From assembly GCF_013409365.1 (NCBI RefSeq), contig NZ_JACCBA010000001.1, positions 868,001 through 932,000 of the forward strand: a stretch of DNA of 64,000 bases, given 5' to 3'. Under the pieces are notes generated by a model. That model was not told the DNA's origin and searched no databases. It saw only the letters and a program-made list of their open reading frames with translations. Source of the DNA: Actinomadura luteofluorescens. Lineage in GTDB: Bacteria; Actinomycetota; Actinomycetes; Streptosporangiales; Streptosporangiaceae. Numbering within the stretch: the stretch's first letter is position 1; every line of letters starts with the position of its first letter. Position numbers and translations under genes: made by a program. This document shows positions 29,612 to 38,046 of this stretch, in pieces.

Positions 29612-31204
29612 TTATCGGTCCAGGCGCACGAATGCCAGGCGGACGGCCATCGCCCCCTCCCCCACCGCCGAAGCGACACGCTTGATCGAGCCACTTCGCA
29701 CGTCACCGACGGCCAACACGCCGGGGAGGCTGGTCTCCAACGGCAGGGCTTGAGGGCCGCCGGTGCGCACGTATCCCTTGTCATCGAGTTCGACCGTGTC
29801 CGCCAACCAGTCGACACAGGGGACGGCTCCAATGAAGACGAACAACGCGCCGACCTCGAATCGGCGGGCTTCAGCGGTCCGGTTGTTCACCGCGACAACC
29901 TCCTCCAGGAAATCGTGTCCGTGCACTTCACGGATCTCTGTATGGAGGAACACCTCTATATCGGGACAGTGCTCGATCCGATCGACGAGGTAGCGCGACA
30001 TGTTCTCGCCGAGCTCAGCACCCCGGACGAAGAGCAGGACGCGTGTGGCGTGCCGAGCCAGGAATACGGCCGCCTGGCCCGCCGAGTTGCCGCCGCCGAC
30101 GATGGCCACCGGCATGTTCCGACATTGCAGCGCCTCCACCTGGGTCGCCGCGTAGTACACCCCGGCACCCTCGAAGTCTTCCAGGCGCGGGACGTCCAAC
30201 CGGCGATAGCGGGCACCGGTTGCGATGACGACCGTCCGGCCGGAGAGTTCGCCGCCTCCGCCGAGGTCGACGGTGTAACGGTCGCTGCGTGCCCGTAGTC
30301 CCGTGGCATCGCCGGGCACCTGGAGCCTCGCCCCGAATTTCCCGGCCTGGATGACCGCCCGATCGGTCAGATCCGCGCCCGAGATGCCGGCGGGGAAACC
30401 GAGGTAATTCTCGATCTTCGATGACGTCCCGGCCTGTCCTCCGGTGGCGATGGCATCGACGACCATCGTGTCCAGGCCCTCTGAGGAGCCGTACACGGCC
30501 GCGGCCAGCCCGGCCGGACCCGCCCCGATGATGAGAAGATCGTATGCCGAGGAGGCCGGTGCCGGTGGCGGCAGCCCGAGGAGCCGGGGAAGTTCGTCGT
30601 CCCCCGGATTGCGCAACACCCGTTCGCCGTCAAGGATCACGACGGGTGTCTCCGATACCGGGATGCTGAGCCCTCTGAGCAGCGTTTCGGCGTCCTCATC
30701 GTCCTCGACGTCGATCCATCGATGCGGCAGTCGGTTGCGCACGGCGAAGTCGCGCAGTCGCCGGCAGCGGGCAGAGAACCGCGAGCCGATGATCCGCAGC
30801 CCGACGCCCTGCGCGATGAGCAGCGAACGGCGGATGAGGAACGCGCGCAGGACGAGATCGCCGAACCAGGGTTCCTGGCCGGCCAGCTCCCGCAGCCGCC
30901 GGGGCGGAACCACGATCACCTTGCCCGGCTCGGCGACGCGGGCTGTGAGGAACGTGGGCTGACCTGTCAGCAGGCCCAGTTCGCCGAGGAACCGTCCCGG
31001 ACCGTGCAGGCTGATGACTTCGCCCTTGTCCAACATCTCCACCGTCCCGGCCAGGACCAGGAAGAAGGCGTAGTCCCGGTCCCCTTCCGAGTAGAGGACG
31101 TCGCCGCGGCGGGTCGGGCGTTGTTCGCCGTATGCCGCGACCAGCCCCATCTGCTCGCGGTCGAGCCGGGGGTAGGCACCGTTCAGATCAGGTGTCTCTT
31201 CCAA
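29612..31204 (-). CDS. thioredoxin-reductase-like flavoprotein with N-terminal cyclic-nucleotide-binding-like domain, 530 aa
   Basis: Residues ~20-130 are a Crp/cNMP-binding fold (GDVLYSEGDRDYAFFLVLAG, GRFLGELGLLTGQ). The usual phosphate-binding Arg after this loop appears replaced (QPTFLTARV), so cNMP binding is doubtful. Residues ~140-215 form a thioredoxin-like spacer. From ~225 there is a TrxR-type oxidoreductase: FAD motif LLIIGAGPAGLAAA, TGGQAG, NADPH motif AIVGGGNSAGQA, and terminal GVLAVGDVRSGSIKR. The redox CxxC of true thioredoxin reductases is absent; the equivalent place reads GVYYAATQVEA. It overlaps the thioredoxin gene by 17 nt, so a redox partnership is likely, but the electron path is not the classical one. 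Confidence 0.85.
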   Translation of the reverse strand: MEETPDLNGAYPRLDREQMGLVAAYGEQRPTRRGDVLYSEGDRDYAFFLVLAGTVEMLDKGEVISLHGPGRFLGELGLLTGQPTFLTARVAEPGKVIVVPPRRLRELAGQEPWFGDLVLRAFLIRRSLLIAQGVGLRIIGSRFSARCRRLRDFAVRNRLPHRWIDVEDDEDAETLLRGLSIPVSETPVVILDGERVLRNPGDDELPRLLGLPPPAPASSAYDLLIIGAGPAGLAAAVYGSSEGLDTMVVDAIATGGQAGTSSKIENYLGFPAGISGADLTDRAVIQAGKFGARLQVPGDATGLRARSDRYTVDLGGGGELSGRTVVIATGARYRRLDVPRLEDFEGAGVYYAATQVEALQCRNMPVAIVGGGNSAGQAAVFLARHATRVLLFVRGAELGENMSRYLVDRIEHCPDIEVFLHTEIREVHGHDFLEEVVAVNNRTAEARRFEVGALFVFIGAVPCVDWLADTVELDDKGYVRTGGPQALPLETSLPGVLAVGDVRSGSIKRVASAVGEGAMAVRLAFVRLDR

Positions 31205-31613
31205 GGGTTCCCTCCACCCACGTTCGGAGCGGCCCAGCGGGCACGGCGCCCGCTCTCTGGTCGATCACCTTCCCGTCACGCATCAGCAGCAGCGTGGGAA
31301 CGGCACGAACGGCGAAGCGCTCCTGTATCTTCGGCGCCCGGTCGATGTCGATCTTCACGAGCTTCAGCCGCCCGGCCAGTTCGCGGGCGAGGTGCTCCAG
31401 TACCGGGCTGACCGTCCGGCACGGCGCGCACCAGGTCGCCCACAGGTCGACGATGACCGGCACCGAGGAGTGTTCGGCGACCTCGGCGAAGTCTTCGTCT
31501 CCGGCCTCCGCGATCCATGGGAGCGGCCGGTGACAGTTCCCGCAGACCGGACCGCCGTCAGCGGCTGCCGGCACACGGTTCTTCTTTCCGCAGTGCTCAC
31601 AACGGACGATCAC
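31188..31613 (-). CDS. trxC: thioredoxin with N-terminal zinc ribbon (TrxC type), 141 aa
   Basis: Residues 1-30 contain two CxxC pairs (CEHCGKKNRVPAAADG, then CGNCHRP), the zinc-binding extension of thioredoxin 2. The thioredoxin fold follows with active site WATWCAPCR near residues 60-68, and the conserved cis-Pro segment VRAVPTLLLMRDG. It is a cytosolic disulfide reductase, and TrxC proteins are typically induced by oxidative or heat stress. It sits between hsp20 and the flavoprotein gene with which it overlaps, which matches a protein-repair role. The zinc ribbon and CAPC site make the assignment firm; its dedicated reductase is not proven. Confidence 0.9.
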   Translation of the reverse strand: MIVRCEHCGKKNRVPAAADGGPVCGNCHRPLPWIAEAGDEDFAEVAEHSSVPVIVDLWATWCAPCRTVSPVLEHLARELAGRLKLVKIDIDRAPKIQERFAVRAVPTLLLMRDGKVIDQRAGAVPAGPLRTWVEGTLGRDT

Positions 31614-31652
31614 CGGCTCCTCCAGCGGATGTGGTCGAAGCGCCTTGTCGGT

Positions 31653-32102
31653 TCAGTCCTTGACCTCGACGTGGCGGTCCTTTTCGGTCGTGGACTTGGG
31701 GACCGTCACGGTCAGCACGCCGTCGGCGAGGTTCGCGTCGACCCGTTCGGCGTCGATGTCGCCGGGCAGGAATACCCGGTACTCGAACCGGCCGGTGCGC
31801 CGCTGCTTGCGATGCCGCAGTCCGCGGCTCTCCCGCTCCTTGACCTCCCCCGTGATGGTCAGTTCCCGGTCGTGCAGCGACACGTCGACCTCGTTCTTCT
31901 TCAGGCCGGGTAGTTCGGCCTCGATCACGTAGGCGTCGTCGGTCTCGCCGACGTCCGCCGCGGGCACCCAGGGCATCTCCGTGGGGGCGCCGGCGAAGGC
32001 CGCGTTGACCAACTGCTCCATCTGCTCGTAGAGCGCGTCGAACGCCCGCGGCCTCGGTGTGAGCATCGTGTCACCGGAGCGGCGGGTGCTGGGCAGTGCC
32101 AT
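31653..32102 (-). CDS. Hsp20/alpha-crystallin small heat-shock protein, 149 aa
   Basis: The alpha-crystallin domain spans residues ~48-145. It contains VIEAELPGLKKNEVDVSLHD, RELTITGEVKERE, and the signature LADGVLTVTVPKS with the A-x-x-x-G-V-L motif; the C-terminus is HVEVKD. The N-terminal arm (PRAFDALYEQMEQLVNAAF) is the usual variable, substrate-binding helix. Small Hsps hold unfolding proteins in a state that the DnaK and ClpB systems can refold, and both systems are encoded ~6-12 kb away. It is the first gene of the run hsp20, trxC, flavoprotein gene and FUSC gene. No HspR-type HAIR site is visible upstream. Confidence 0.93.
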   Translation of the reverse strand: MALPSTRRSGDTMLTPRPRAFDALYEQMEQLVNAAFAGAPTEMPWVPAADVGETDDAYVIEAELPGLKKNEVDVSLHDRELTITGEVKERESRGLRHRKQRRTGRFEYRVFLPGDIDAERVDANLADGVLTVTVPKSTTEKDRHVEVKD

Positions 32103-32205
32103 GTTCTGACCCTCTCGTCTCGTCGGGACGTTCTCTAGACAGAGCGTTGCCCGTCCGTCCGGTCCGGCACATCCTCAGAGTTGACAGGTACCGGCCAGGC
32201 CCCGC

Positions 32206-33780
32206 TCAGCCGACTTCCCGGATGTCGGGGTCCTCAAGATCGAGCCATCGGTCCACGGCCCGCAGGCCCTCGGCGCTGATCTTGCCCTTGGAGTAGAGCC
32301 GGCGCAGTTTCTCTCGCTGCGTCCGCACCAGTTCGCGGCGGAGGCCGAGGGAGTCGGTCAGCTCCTCCTCGAGGTGCTCACCGAACTCAGTGCGGATCTG
32401 GTCCAGGAGGTCCTCGTACAGCTGGCGGAAGGTCCTGCCAGTGCGACCATCGACCTCGCCGTTCTCGATGAGTTCGTCGAGCCGGGCCAGAGCCGCTTCC
32501 ACCACGGCCTTCTTCGCCTCCCGGTACTCGATCCGGACGCGGTCGGACTCAGCCAGGCCCAGTCGTCTCAGCAGGCCGGGCATCGTGGTCGCACACCCGA
32601 TCAGGGTGATGAACACGACCGCGCCGGTCACAAAGAGCCGCTCGCCGCGCCGTTCCGGTGGCAGTCCCTGCGCGGAAACCGGCAGGGACAGCACGATCGC
32701 CAGGGAGATCGCGCCTCGCATGCCGCTCCAGCCGATGGCGAGCCGGCCACGCCAGTGCAGGTGATCGAAGGCGATGTGGCGGCCGGGCAGATACCGGGAG
32801 AGCGGAAAGACGAACTGCGTCCAGGCCAGCCGCAGGGCCACGATGACAGCCGTGACCGCGGCCGCGCCGAGAAGTGCCGACGGCCAAGCCGCGCCGGTCA
32901 ACTCGCGCACGATGACGCGTATCTCGAGGCCGAGCAAAACGAACAGTGCTGACTCCAGGAGGAAGACCAGCACCTGCCAGAACAGATGACCCGGCAGCCG
33001 GGACGCCGGTTGGAGCACGCCCTCTCCGCGGGTGCCGAGGTAGAAGCCCGCGCAGACGGTGGAGAGTACCCCGGAGAAGCCGAGCTCGTCGGCCGGGACG
33101 AACGCGAGGTACGGCGTCAGCAGGGACACGATGATCTGGCTGCCGGGATCGCGGATCCGGCGACGCAGGCGGGACGCGATGAACCCCACTGCCAGGCCGT
33201 ACGCCACACCGCCGGCGACCACTCCGGCCAGCCGCGCTATGCCGTGGCCGACGCTGAAGGGCGTTGTCAGCGCCTCGACGGCCAGCACGAAAGCGGTGAG
33301 CGCGACAGCGTCGTTGATGAGGTTCTCTCCTTCGATGATGGTCACGATCCGAACCGGCGCATTCAGCCGCTTCATGATCGAGATTGCGGCGACGGGGTCG
33401 GTGGGGGCGACGGCGGCACCGAGGGCCACGGCCGCCGCCCAGCCCAGGTCGGGCAGAACCCCCCGCAGTACCGCGGCGACGGCGAAGGTGGTCACCGTTG
33501 TCAGGCCGATCGCGAGCGCCGTGATCGGCACGGCGTCCGCCTTCGCCTCGCGGGGGGCGCTGAAGAACGCCGCGTAGTAGACCAGCGGAGGCAGGAAGCC
33601 GAGGAGCACCACTTCCGGAGGCAGTTCGATCTCGGGCATGCCAGGCAGGAACGCGATCGCCGCGCCGAGCACGACGAGCAGGATCGCTTCGGGCAGCCCT
33701 GTACGCGCCGACAACGCCCGGGAGAGCAGGACCGCGACCGCGGTGGCCAGGACGACGATGAACACGGATTCCGGGCCCAT
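32206..33780 (-). CDS. CPA1-family Na+/H+ antiporter, 524 aa
   Basis: About 12 membrane helices fill the first ~400 residues. Two key motifs are present, VAPTDPVAAISI and EGENLINDAVALTAF, which carry the Asp/Asn-Asp residues of the ion site in NhaP/NHE-type exchangers. A cytosolic ~120-residue tail rich in Glu/Arg helices follows (RLDELIENGEVDGRTGRTFR), as in bacterial NhaP-like proteins. Such antiporters exchange Na+ or K+ for protons, for pH and salt homeostasis. It lies 103 nt upstream of hsp20 on the same strand. The closest analogue in heat-resistance islands is a KefB-type antiporter, so its presence here is suggestive. Confidence 0.9.
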   Translation of the reverse strand: MGPESVFIVVLATAVAVLLSRALSARTGLPEAILLVVLGAAIAFLPGMPEIELPPEVVLLGFLPPLVYYAAFFSAPREAKADAVPITALAIGLTTVTTFAVAAVLRGVLPDLGWAAAVALGAAVAPTDPVAAISIMKRLNAPVRIVTIIEGENLINDAVALTAFVLAVEALTTPFSVGHGIARLAGVVAGGVAYGLAVGFIASRLRRRIRDPGSQIIVSLLTPYLAFVPADELGFSGVLSTVCAGFYLGTRGEGVLQPASRLPGHLFWQVLVFLLESALFVLLGLEIRVIVRELTGAAWPSALLGAAAVTAVIVALRLAWTQFVFPLSRYLPGRHIAFDHLHWRGRLAIGWSGMRGAISLAIVLSLPVSAQGLPPERRGERLFVTGAVVFITLIGCATTMPGLLRRLGLAESDRVRIEYREAKKAVVEAALARLDELIENGEVDGRTGRTFRQLYEDLLDQIRTEFGEHLEEELTDSLGLRRELVRTQREKLRRLYSKGKISAEGLRAVDRWLDLEDPDIREVG

Positions 33781-34241
33781 GATCGCGGCCTTCCCCCGCA
33801 GGGCACGGCCAGCCGGACATGCAGGTAGGGAAATGTCTAAGCGGAACCGACCTGTGGACGATCACTGCCGTCAATGCTCAGCGACAGCTGCTACCCGGCC
33901 GGAGGATGTAGGGCACCCGGCGGCACGCGAACGAAGTGTTGCGGACGTGACGAGGAACCGCTACCCGAAGCCGAAGCCCAAGCCGCCCGGCCCCCGCCAG
34001 GGTTGGTGGAGCGGCTGCGTCTCAGCCATGTCGACGCTTGGCGGCACAGTGCCCGATAACGCTGGTCAACGCCCCATCCGCCTTGGGGGAAGTCCGTCCG
34101 CTGAGCTGGAACACCACCCCGTGGGGCGAGGGCGGCGTGGAACGGCTGGTGCCCACCGTCCTGCACGACCTGTGTGGCACTACGTCGCGGAAGTGGCGTG
34201 GAAGGACCTCAAGTCCAGCATTTCCCAGGACCTGCGTCCGC
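33781..34241. other. intergenic interval
   Basis: No gene is supported. Open frames here have irregular Pro/Arg/Lys composition and no plausible start. The only repetitive bit is CCGAAGCCGAAGCCCAAGCC (Pro-Lys repeats if translated), which I do not take as coding. It separates two same-strand genes and probably holds the antiporter promoter. Confidence 0.4.
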
Positions 34242-37100
34242 TCATTCCGGTCTAGGGCGTCTGTGGGCGGGAGGTAACTCGGCCTCCGGGCCGTCGGAGC
34301 TCTTCTTGGTATGCGCGTCTGGGGGGTCGTCGGAGTGTTCGAGGACCTGCCGCGCCAGTTCGACGCGCGAGCGGATGTTGAGTTTGCGGAAGACCTGCCG
34401 CAGGTGGAACGCGACCGTGTGGACGCTGACGAACAGCTGATCGGCGATGCGCTGGTTGGTGAGCCCATGGGAGACCAGCCCGGAGATCCGCCGCTCGGTC
34501 CCGGTGAGGCTGGCCCAGCCGGTCGCGGGGCGATCGCGGCGTTCCCAGTGCCTGCGGGATTCCCCCATCCGCCGCAGGCGCCCACGGATGCGGGCCGCGT
34601 CCCGCTCGGCGCCGGCCGCCACGTAGCGGGAGAGAGCCTCGTCGAACCACTGGATCGTACGGCCGCGCGCGCCGCCCAGCCCGCTCAGCAGGATGCCGAG
34701 GTCCTCGTATGCGGAGGCGGATGACCAGTGGTCGGCGTGCCCCGCCCCGGCGTGTCGCAGGAGGTCCGAATCGCCGTGGAGCAACCCGCGGGCGTGCTCG
34801 GCGGCGGCAGCCAGACTGGGCAGCCCCGGGTTCATGTCGGCGAGCCGGTCCGCCGCAGCAACGGCCTTCTCGGCGTGTCCGGTCTCACCCACCGCGACCG
34901 CCGTCCGGACCAGCCAGGCCGCCGCGGTCGGATCGCAGATCAGCACCCGATTGTGCTTCGCCAGGCCCTCGAGGAGTCGGCTCACTCCGGGCACGGCGGC
35001 TCGCGGCCCGTCACACGCCTCGGTCACCTGTGCCCGGATCAACTCGCTTCGGGTCAGATCGAAGGGAGGGGATGCCGGGCCGCCCGCGTCCTTGCCTCCG
35101 AGGCTGTGCTCAGCGGCCGTCTCGAGATCGCCGGAGCGCAGCGCCGCGATGGACAGCGTGGACCTGGCGCAGGAACCCAGCAGGCGCGCCCCGACCTCGT
35201 CGGCGGCTTCCAGAGCCGCCCTCGCGCCGCGGATCGCGTCCTCCGGACGCCCCTCGGCGAGGTCGATGCGAGATCGCACGATCGCCGATCCGGCCGCCCA
35301 GCCGTCCCGTCCGATCCCCTCGGCTCCGCCGGTCCCCAGCACCATCGTCCGCCGCGCCTCGTCCATGAGTCTGACGTCCACCAGGAACGAGGCCAGGATC
35401 AGAGCTGGGTGAAGCCGGCACTCATGCACGCCGTCATTGGACACCTGCCGCACACCGGTTCGCGTGAGGTCGAGCGCGCCGATCAGATCGCCCTTGTCCC
35501 AGTCGTCCAAGGCGAGGACGATGAGCGCCCCGGTCACCAGGCCACGGCCACGCGCGTCGGCCGCCTTGATGATCTCTCTGGCCCGCTCCAGCGCGCTTCC
35601 GCCCTCCTGCAGCCCGACCTCGGCCTGCAGGAGGGCGAGTTCGGCGCGGTCGCGCACCTCGTCGCTCAGATCAGGCATGTCCAGCACGGCCTTGGCCGTG
35701 TCCGACGCCCGGGCGGCCTGGCCCATCGGCACCAGGACGAAGGACAGCGCGGTCAGCAGTTCGGCGGTCGAGGGGCCGGAGGCGCATCGGTCGAGCGCGC
35801 CCTCCGCGAACTCCGCGGCCCCCGTCAGGTCACCGGCGGTGACCAGCGCCCCCATCGCCGTCATCGTGCGTGCGAACCACAGCGGATCTGCGGGCTCGGT
35901 GAGGTCGAGCGCCCGCCGGGTCAGCTCGGCGGCGACCGCCGGGTCGGTGTCGAGCATCTGCGCGCTCGCCCGGTCCAGGCTCTGGAGGACCTCCGGGACG
36001 CCTGAGACCGCCCCCGCCATGAGGTGGGCCGCCGCGGCCTTCACCCTGCCACCGTGCTCCAGCAGGGTCCTGCCGATCTGCACATGCAGAGCCTGCCGGA
36101 CGGGACCGGCAATATCCGTGATCACCGATTCGCGCACCAGATCGTGCCGGAACACCAGAGCCTCTTCATGCGCTGTCAGCAACTCGGTCGCCAGAATCGC
36201 CTCCAGTGACGGCAGTAGTTCGGAGGGGGTGATGCCAAGCAGATCTGCGGCGACCAGGGGGTGGAACGCCGGCCCCAGCATCGCAGCCACCTCGAGAAGC
36301 CGCCGGGCCGCCGGATCCAGATCTTCCAGGCGGCCCTGGACGACGAGACGGGCCCGCTCCGGCAACCGCGAGGCGATGAGGTGGGCGTGACCCCGGGCGT
36401 TCATCACACTGCCCTCGTCGAGCAGTCCGTTCATCAGCTCGAGAAGCAGCAGCGGATTGCCGCCCGCCTTGTCCGCGAGCACGCGCAGGTCGACATCAGG
36501 GCATGCACCCAGGGTGGCGGTGACCAGATCGAAGACGGCCTCATCCGGCAGAGGACTGAGCCGGCACAGGACGGCGCCGCGCGCCTTCAACCGGGAGAAC
36601 AGCCGATCGGGCTCGGCGCCACCGGAACCGGTGCGGCGTGCGAGAATCCACCACACGGGAGACGATGCGAGTCGGATCGGCAGCGTCCGCAGGGCGAGGA
36701 GCGTCTCGGGATCGGCCCATTCGAGATCGTCCAACACGACCAGCAGCGAGGCGGAGCGGGCCCGCCTTTCCAGCGCGTCCCGCAGCAGCTCAGCCGAACG
36801 GTCCTGTCCGCCGGCCGACGGCGAAGGCGACGGCGGGCAGGGTTCGTCGAGTGCCGACAGCAGCAGGTCCAGGTCCGCGGGCCGACGCAGTTCGGGGGCC
36901 ATATCCGGGTCCACCACTGAGAAACCCTCGTCGGCGGCGATCCGCGCGGCCTCCTCGAGCAGGCGGGTCCGCCCGATGCCCGGCTCCCCCTCGACGAGCA
37001 TGACCCTCGGACCGTCGACGCGCGTCAGCAACTCGTCGATGCTCGCTTGTTCCCGTTGGCGACCGAACGTCGCTCCCCGCGTCGGCGGCCTGCCCTCCAT
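34242..37100 (-). CDS. LAL-family LuxR transcriptional regulator, 952 aa
   Basis: An N-terminal ATPase module has Walker A GEPGIGRT, with Arg replacing the usual Lys, and Walker B LLVVLDDLEWAD. Helical TPR-like repeats follow, and the end carries a LuxR-type helix-turn-helix (LTGTERRISGLVSHGLTNQR, SVHTVAFHLRQVFRKL). The Lys-to-Arg change in Walker A could weaken ATP hydrolysis. ATG 37100 (MEGRPPTRGATFGRQREQ) is preferred since the fold begins there; ATG 37160 gives 20 more residues, and neither has a strong ribosome site. It lies between the antiporter and the DUF1931 gene, so it may control the stress block; this is inference. Confidence 0.88.
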   Translation of the reverse strand: MEGRPPTRGATFGRQREQASIDELLTRVDGPRVMLVEGEPGIGRTRLLEEAARIAADEGFSVVDPDMAPELRRPADLDLLLSALDEPCPPSPSPSAGGQDRSAELLRDALERRARSASLLVVLDDLEWADPETLLALRTLPIRLASSPVWWILARRTGSGGAEPDRLFSRLKARGAVLCRLSPLPDEAVFDLVTATLGACPDVDLRVLADKAGGNPLLLLELMNGLLDEGSVMNARGHAHLIASRLPERARLVVQGRLEDLDPAARRLLEVAAMLGPAFHPLVAADLLGITPSELLPSLEAILATELLTAHEEALVFRHDLVRESVITDIAGPVRQALHVQIGRTLLEHGGRVKAAAAHLMAGAVSGVPEVLQSLDRASAQMLDTDPAVAAELTRRALDLTEPADPLWFARTMTAMGALVTAGDLTGAAEFAEGALDRCASGPSTAELLTALSFVLVPMGQAARASDTAKAVLDMPDLSDEVRDRAELALLQAEVGLQEGGSALERAREIIKAADARGRGLVTGALIVLALDDWDKGDLIGALDLTRTGVRQVSNDGVHECRLHPALILASFLVDVRLMDEARRTMVLGTGGAEGIGRDGWAAGSAIVRSRIDLAEGRPEDAIRGARAALEAADEVGARLLGSCARSTLSIAALRSGDLETAAEHSLGGKDAGGPASPPFDLTRSELIRAQVTEACDGPRAAVPGVSRLLEGLAKHNRVLICDPTAAAWLVRTAVAVGETGHAEKAVAAADRLADMNPGLPSLAAAAEHARGLLHGDSDLLRHAGAGHADHWSSASAYEDLGILLSGLGGARGRTIQWFDEALSRYVAAGAERDAARIRGRLRRMGESRRHWERRDRPATGWASLTGTERRISGLVSHGLTNQRIADQLFVSVHTVAFHLRQVFRKLNIRSRVELARQVLEHSDDPPDAHTKKSSDGPEAELPPAHRRPRPE

Positions 37101-37171
37101 GCAACCGAACGTGCCCGTGATCGCGGGGAATACGCGACCGCCGACACACGGATGTCTCATTTATCGGCAAA

Positions 37172-37190
37172 TTACGTAAACCTTACATAA
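37172..37190. promoter_or_regulatory. AT-rich direct repeat, probable operator/promoter
   Basis: TTACGTAA (37172-37179, itself a palindrome) and TTACATAA (37183-37190) repeat with an 11-nt spacing, about one helical turn. They lie in an AT-rich patch unusual for this GC-rich region, just upstream of the LuxR gene and downstream of the DUF1931 stop. They may form its promoter or an autoregulatory site. Confidence 0.4.
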
Positions 37191-37248
37191 AGCCATAATC
37201 GCACACGGGAGCGCATCTATCGCGAACCAGTCAAAGCAGCAGTCCTGC

Positions 37249-37698
37249 TCACAAGAGCAGGTCAAACATGCGCTGGACCCGCTCCCACTGCGTGGTCTGC
37301 GGGTTGCGCCGGTCCGGGAACACGATCCGGAAGGCCTGCGCCAGCGCGTAGGAAAGGCCGCCAGCGATTTCGGGAAGCTTCTCATCGGTGACATCGCGGA
37401 CCGCGATGTCCAGCGGGGGCCTCCTCGCCAGCAGTTCCAGGATCGGCTCGACCTCGATCTCCTCGTCCAACCGGCGGAACCGGTGGATGCACTCCTGCAG
37501 GCCCTTCGTGATCGGGAGGTCGAACGGCTCGATGATGTCGCGCCCGTTCGCCTTCGCCCTGGCCTGCCCGATGAGGAGCAGGTCGTACAGCTTGGCGTCC
37601 AGGAACTCGTGATAGCGCCGTAGATCGTTCTTGTCGACGTCCACCCCAGAGGCAGCCCTGAAGAAGCGCTCGAACCTGCTGATTCCCAACACGGCCAT
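37249..37698 (-). CDS. DUF1931 histone-fold protein, 149 aa
   Basis: The sequence MAVLGISRFERFFRAASGVD, then DKNDLRRYHEFLDAKLYDLL and ANGRDIIEPFDLPITKGLQE, is typical of DUF1931. From the structure of the Aquifex homologue I recall that this family has a double histone fold in one chain, as in a fused histone dimer. Two similar halves are visible: helix-rich segments ending in DIIEPFDLPIT and DIAVRDVTDEKLP. It is not a canonical nucleoid protein, and its DNA binding is unproven. It has no signal peptide and about the usual family length. It lies ~350 nt upstream of dnaK on the opposite strand, and such placement beside chaperone genes suggests a stress role. Confidence 0.8.
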   Translation of the reverse strand: MAVLGISRFERFFRAASGVDVDKNDLRRYHEFLDAKLYDLLLIGQARAKANGRDIIEPFDLPITKGLQECIHRFRRLDEEIEVEPILELLARRPPLDIAVRDVTDEKLPEIAGGLSYALAQAFRIVFPDRRNPQTTQWERVQRMFDLLL

Positions 37699-38046
37699 GG
37701 ATCCACCTCCCTGTCTCCTCCTGACAGAGGAGAAGTACTGCTTGCAGCATCCCCGCCCCGGGGGGCCGTCACATCGTCAGATCTTGTAGGCCTGGCTCGC
37801 CCGCGACGAGGCTGCAGGACCACGCCGGGCCGGCGGTTCGACCTGCGCGCGCCGCCTGCCCGACCGCCATTCCCAACGACAACCTCACCAACGCCCCCGT
37901 GGTAGGCGCCGAGTCGGACCTACACGGTCAGTGGATGTGCTGGGCCGGCTGACGGCGCAACGTGGGGACGAAGGCATCGCCGTCTCCGGCAACGGATGTA
38001 CGCGATCTCGCTGGAGTGCGCGGTGAGGACCATCGGAGGGAACCTG

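Noticed and set aside
33890..34255. Small gene with Pro-Lys repeats before the LuxR stop
   Set aside because: The repeated CCGAAG codons lack a start with ribosome site, and the frame overlaps the LuxR end. The composition looks accidental.
37700..38046. HspR-type HAIR operator upstream of dnaK
   Set aside because: No CTTGAGT-N7-ACTCAAG-like inverted repeat is found there, nor upstream of hsp20.
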